A stretch of 64,000 bases of DNA. It comes from Pontibacter chinhatensis. GTDB taxonomy: Bacteria; Bacteroidota; Bacteroidia; Cytophagales; Hymenobacteraceae. This document shows, one piece after another, positions 60,611-64,000 of the stretch (position 1 is its first letter; each line of letters starts with the position of its first letter). Under the pieces are notes generated by a model, which was not told the origin of the DNA, ran no database searches, and saw only the letters and a program-made list of their open reading frames with translations. The position numbers and the translations under genes are program-made. The stretch covers positions 186,001-250,000 of the forward strand of contig NZ_FOOT01000003.1 of assembly GCF_900113285.1 (NCBI RefSeq). The letters run 5' to 3'.

Positions 60611-62449
60611 ATGATTGAAAGTATAACTGGAGATTTCATTAAGAAAACAACCCGTAGCCTGAAGCGGGGCAAGCAGGTGCACCGCCGCCTGCCCGAGGGT
60701 GGGCTGCTGTACATCGACCGGCCCCTGCCCTTCCTTATACTTTTCCGCCACCCTGCCGGCCAGCCCGACCACGCCACGGCCAACTTTCTCAAAGCCTTTG
60801 CCTCCTACATTATCTCCCACGAGGAACGCACCGAGGAGCTACGGCCGCTGGTGCAAAGTATAGCGCAGGCCATGGCTGGCAAGTTCGGTGCTTTTATGGT
60901 CATAGAGTTGATGGCTGCTCCTACCCCGGATGCGCCGCTCTTTAAGGTACTGGGGCCGGAGGAGCAGCTGCCTACCACCACCCAAACCCTGGAGCAAGAG
61001 CTGCAAAGTATAAAGCTGACCGGCATACCCACTTCTGTGGAGGTTGCCAGTAACGCGCCGCTACTGCAGGAGCCGCACTGCCTGCTGCCCGAGGAACAGC
61101 TGAAGAAATACAGTATCCTGATGTTGGGGCTGCAGCTGAAGCCCATCTACAAAAACGCCGACGGAACCGTATACCCACTGCTGCTGCGCGCGCTGCGCCA
61201 GAAACTGACCAACGCCCTCATGAAAACCGTGTTCAACTTCGTGAGCGTGCAAACTACCCACAAGCCGGTGCATTTTCAGGCGCTGGGGCGGCAGGCAGTT
61301 AACCGGGTAGCGTGGCGCATCGACCGGCAGCTGGCAAGTATAAGCGACCAGTTCCGGTTCCTGCTGCTGGTGACGCCGGTTAACAACAACGAGGCCTGGG
61401 AAGAGTTCAGGAAAGCAAAGTATAGCAAGGCGCCCACCTTCCATTACCGCCTCATGCCCATCGATGCCGACCAGCTCAAGCGCAAGCTCTACAACATCCC
61501 CATCGAGAAGGTGGATGACCCTACCCTGGGCTACCTCTTCCGCGACAAGCGCCACGAGCTCGACAAGATGATCACCATGCTCTCGGACCGCAATACGCCT
61601 GACTTCCTCTACAGCAGCATGCAGCTCTACGGCACCGTGGACGACCAACTACTGAAAGTAGCCGAAGGGATTCTGGCCGCCGTGCCCGCGCCCGAACAAA
61701 GTATAAAAACTGAGTTTATGCCTGTACCGGAGTTTGTGGCGCAGGCCGAGCAGGAGATCGCTTTTCTGCGGGAGCAGTACCCGGCACTGGACTCCGGCGT
61801 GGATGTGCGGGACGACGTGGTGGGGCTTATTGTATCCAAGGGCAGGCTTAACGTGGGCACCGACGCCAAAATTCCGCGCCACCGCGCCCAGGCCCTGATC
61901 CAGCACGAAATAGGTACTCACGTCCTGACCTACTTTAACGGCAAAGCGCAGCCGCTGCAGCAGCTCTACGTGGGTAGTCCCGGCTATGAGGAGCTGCAGG
62001 AGGGGCTGGCCGTGCTAAGCGAGTGGCTGGTAGGTGGCCTGGACCAAGCCCGGATGCGCACCCTTGCAGCGCGCGTGGTGGCTGTGTACCACCTGACCAA
62101 AGGCTGCAGCTTTACCGACAACTTCCGGCGGCTGAAGGAGGAGTACCATTTTGACGACGAAGCGGCCTGGAACGTGGCCATGCGCGTGCACCGCGGCGGC
62201 GGCCTCACCAAGGATGCAGTCTACCTGCGCGGCCTGGTGCACCTGCTCGCGTACCTGAAGGCTGGAAACGAGCTGGAGCCACTGCTTATCGGCAAAATCC
62301 GGCAGGACTACATCCCCATCGTGCAGGAGCTCATCTACCGCCGGGTGCTGCGCCCCATGCCCCTGCGGCCGCGCTACCTCCTCGACCCGCAGCTCCAACC
62401 CAAGCTCGAACAACTAAAAGCCGGCATTTCAGTATTTAACCTACTGTAA
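60611..62449 (+). CDS. QEGLA-motif (DUF1704/MATCAP-type) metallopeptidase
   Basis: The 612-residue protein belongs to the TIGR02421 family named for its QEGLA motif, which is related to eukaryotic tubulin tyrosine carboxypeptidase MATCAP. The zinc motif is QHEIGTH (His432, Glu433, His437) and QEGLA is at 463-467, giving the third ligand. A long N-terminal part (1-400) has no named domain. The old label 'flavohemoglobin expression-modulating' reflects a single early observation. It is expected to trim a C-terminal residue from a peptide or peptide-like molecule. Its neighbours are an amidohydrolase and an ATP-grasp ligase. Confidence 0.93.
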   Translation: MIESITGDFIKKTTRSLKRGKQVHRRLPEGGLLYIDRPLPFLILFRHPAGQPDHATANFLKAFASYIISHEERTEELRPLVQSIAQAMAGKFGAFMVIELMAAPTPDAPLFKVLGPEEQLPTTTQTLEQELQSIKLTGIPTSVEVASNAPLLQEPHCLLPEEQLKKYSILMLGLQLKPIYKNADGTVYPLLLRALRQKLTNALMKTVFNFVSVQTTHKPVHFQALGRQAVNRVAWRIDRQLASISDQFRFLLLVTPVNNNEAWEEFRKAKYSKAPTFHYRLMPIDADQLKRKLYNIPIEKVDDPTLGYLFRDKRHELDKMITMLSDRNTPDFLYSSMQLYGTVDDQLLKVAEGILAAVPAPEQSIKTEFMPVPEFVAQAEQEIAFLREQYPALDSGVDVRDDVVGLIVSKGRLNVGTDAKIPRHRAQALIQHEIGTHVLTYFNGKAQPLQQLYVGSPGYEELQEGLAVLSEWLVGGLDQARMRTLAARVVAVYHLTKGCSFTDNFRRLKEEYHFDDEAAWNVAMRVHRGGGLTKDAVYLRGLVHLLAYLKAGNELEPLLIGKIRQDYIPIVQELIYRRVLRPMPLRPRYLLDPQLQPKLEQLKAGISVFNLL

Positions 62450-62487
62450 TCTTCCGACCAGTTCAATCAACATTCATTATCACCCAC

Positions 62488-63537
62488 ATGACAATAGGAT
62501 TTGTAGTAAACAACATAGAGACGGAGAAGCCGCAGTACTCCACCATTTTCCTGGCGCAGCGCATGCACAACAAAGGACACCAGGTATACCTGATGGGCGT
62601 AGGCGACCTGGCCTACTACCCCGACGGCTACATGGGCGCCGAGGCCGTGCACGCCGACCCAAACCACAAGTATAAATCGCCGGCCACGTACCTGGAGGCC
62701 ATCCAGGGCGAGAAAGCCCGGAAAGTACGCGTCACGGCTCCGGAGCTGGATGTGCTCATGCTCCGCAACGACCCCTCTTCGGAAGGAGAAGGGCGCGCCT
62801 GGGCCCAGAGCGCCGGCATCATTTTCGGGCAGCTGGCCCTGCGCCACGGCGTCATCGTGCTCAACGACCCGACCAAACTCTCCGACGCGGTGAACAAGAT
62901 GTACTTTCAGCACTTTCCGGAGGAGGTGCGGCCGCACACGCTCATCACCCGCGACAAGAACGAGATACGGGAGTTTTTTGAGGCGCAGAAGAACAACATC
63001 ATCCTCAAGCCGCTGCAGGGCTCCGGCGGCTCGGGCGTGTTCCTCGTGAAGAAGAACGACACCACCAACCTGAACCAGATTGTGGAAGCCATCAGCCGCG
63101 ACGGCTACGTGATTGCCCAGGAGTACCTGCCCCAGGCCGTGGAAGGCGATGTGCGCCTGATTGTAGTGAACGGGGAGGCGCTGCAGTACAAAGGAAAGTA
63201 CTGCGCCATTCACCGCGTTACGGGCAAGGACGATATCCGCAGCAACATACACGCCGGTGGTTCCTCGCGGGCAGCCAAGATCACCCAACCCATGCTGGAC
63301 CTGGTGGAGCTCGTAAGGCCCAAGCTGATACAGGACGGGATGTTTCTGGTGGGGCTCGACATAGTGGGCGACAAGCTGATGGAGATAAACGTGTTTAGCC
63401 CCGGCGGCCTGGTGAATGCCAGCGAACTGGAAGGGGTGGACTTCTCAGAGCCGATTATAGCGGCCCTGGAGCGAAAGGTGCACTACAAGAAAACCTACGA
63501 TACCCAGATAAGCAACAAGACCGTGGCGATGATCTAG
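62488..63537 (+). CDS. Glutathione-synthetase-like ATP-grasp ligase
   Basis: The 349-residue protein has an N-terminal pre-ATP-grasp domain (MTIGFVVNNIETEKPQYST) and an ATP-grasp core: NDPTKLSDAVNKMYFQHFP, ILKPLQGSGGSGVFLV (the phosphate-binding loop, about 171-186), GYVIAQEYLP and the metal-binding LMEINVFSPGG (about 304-314). It resembles GshB but no gamma-glutamylcysteine synthetase is in the window. ATP-grasp ligases join a carboxylate to an amine. With the amidohydrolase and QEGLA metallopeptidase it forms a conserved-looking three-gene cluster; the gene is closed by a terminator. Confidence 0.92.
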   Translation: MTIGFVVNNIETEKPQYSTIFLAQRMHNKGHQVYLMGVGDLAYYPDGYMGAEAVHADPNHKYKSPATYLEAIQGEKARKVRVTAPELDVLMLRNDPSSEGEGRAWAQSAGIIFGQLALRHGVIVLNDPTKLSDAVNKMYFQHFPEEVRPHTLITRDKNEIREFFEAQKNNIILKPLQGSGGSGVFLVKKNDTTNLNQIVEAISRDGYVIAQEYLPQAVEGDVRLIVVNGEALQYKGKYCAIHRVTGKDDIRSNIHAGGSSRAAKITQPMLDLVELVRPKLIQDGMFLVGLDIVGDKLMEINVFSPGGLVNASELEGVDFSEPIIAALERKVHYKKTYDTQISNKTVAMI

Positions 63538-63559
63538 CGCACCTACAGGTGCTATACTT

Positions 63560-63590
63560 TAAAAGCAGGAGGCAACTCCTGCTTTTTTAT
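63560..63590 (+). terminator. Terminator of the amidohydrolase-metallopeptidase-ligase cluster
   Basis: AAAAGCAGGAG pairs perfectly with CTCCTGC(TTTT) around GCAA, then a T-run. A TATACTT motif lies just upstream. Confidence 0.92.
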
Positions 63591-64000
63591 TTTCCGGACA
63601 CAGGCATGCATACTTCAGCCCATGTTATAACGTTATTTAACCAGAGCATCCTTTAGCTTGTGCCGCTTCTTATTTTATTGGAAGCGCCTCCAAACTATAA
63701 ATAACTGTGCTTTAGACACTTATTGGGATTAAGAGGAGAGAATAGCGAATTTGGAAAAATCTTTTCTGATTTTCCTTTTGAAAGAAGAAATTAAGGGGTA
63801 ATTTTGCACCCGAATTGAGAGGGGTACTTTACCGGAGGGCTAATATAGTATAACATATACTTACCATACAAGCCTTGTTGCGATTTTTTTTCTAAAAATT
63901 TTTGATGCCGCAACATCAATTCAAGAGGCAGCAAACATTAATAGCAGAGCCTCCACTTAAAGAGACGTTTGTACACAAAAGATAAGGTTAGATAAAGTTT
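63591..64000. other. AT-rich right end without a recognised gene
   Basis: The last 410 bp are AT-rich with a few TATACTT/AGTATA copies and no credible reading frame. It probably contains the upstream region of a gene beyond the window. Confidence 0.5.

Noticed and set aside
1..64000. TATACTT as simply the -7 promoter element of Bacteroidota
   Set aside because: The -7 consensus is TAnnTTTG; most copies lack the final TTTG, lie inside genes and occur on both strands, so promoters explain only a few copies (for example 52066-52073).

Overview
The window is a chromosomal segment of a moderately GC-rich member of the Bacteroidota, most likely the order Cytophagales and the Hymenobacteraceae (a Pontibacter-like genome). 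The evidence is TAnnTTTG-type promoters, a protein with a type IX secretion (T9SS) C-terminal sorting domain, a PorE-like OmpA lipoprotein, a PcrB-type prenylglyceryl phosphate synthase, a type III pantothenate kinase and the local gene orders. The genus is inferred from overall gene content and could not be tested by search. There is no rRNA operon, CRISPR array or prophage. One tRNA (Phe, GAA) and one IS481-family insertion sequence are present.

Layout. 1-7.1 kb: a cut-off outer-membrane barrel gene, purM, the PorE-like lipoprotein, a small conserved protein and a two-gene membrane Fe-S oxidoreductase module. 7.2-12.9 kb: tRNA-Phe, a membrane DnaJ/TPR protein, a holin-like/YtxH-like/PcrB operon, an AraC regulator and an acyl-CoA dehydrogenase. 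13.1-19.8 kb: the operon panC-panD-flippase-hldE2-Zn peptidase, with a divergent half-length glycogen-synthase-like gene and glmS. 19.8-24 kb: a secreted protein, then a 3-hydroxyacyl-CoA dehydrogenase-like/RidA pair flanked by inverted copies of a modular intergenic repeat, then a BrkB-type membrane protein. 24-32.6 kb: gltX, an acidic protein, an AIM24-like protein, a Coa1-like protein, the IS481 element, a GH3-like enzyme, a four-helix-bundle gene that looks inserted, lptB and a GH25 lysozyme. 32.6-45.7 kb: a mostly minus-strand block of recJ, a TPR protein, a PpiD/SurA-like isomerase, a CNNM/CorC protein, a small membrane protein overlapping lptC, an outer-membrane protein, coaX, a pseudouridine synthase with a huge Arg-rich tail, scpB and a DksA/TraR-like gene. 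46-52 kb: a DUF3575 protein, another repeat copy, ribH, a TPR membrane protein, pdhA, and recF and dciA separated by an AT-rich foreign-looking ORF. 52-58.9 kb: a secreted SUMF1-like protein, a T9SS protein with eight GG repeats, a thioesterase, an M28 peptidase, a complete subclass B1 metallo-beta-lactamase and a DUF2807 protein. 59.3-63.6 kb: a small membrane protein and then a three-gene cluster of an N-formylglutamate amidohydrolase-like enzyme, a QEGLA/MATCAP-type metallopeptidase and a glutathione-synthetase-like ATP-grasp ligase.

The most unusual feature of the window is a short iterated motif, TATACTT / AAGTATA. It occurs on both strands, inside and between genes and in several reading frames, far more often than chance allows, and in one place both arms of a perfect terminator stem end in it. 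It is absent from the IS481 element. The second is a family of modular, hairpin-rich intergenic repeats. The best candidate for a poorly described biochemical system is the amidohydrolase/metallopeptidase/ATP-grasp cluster at the right end. Starts were chosen by homology and signal peptides, because Bacteroidota rarely show Shine-Dalgarno sites.
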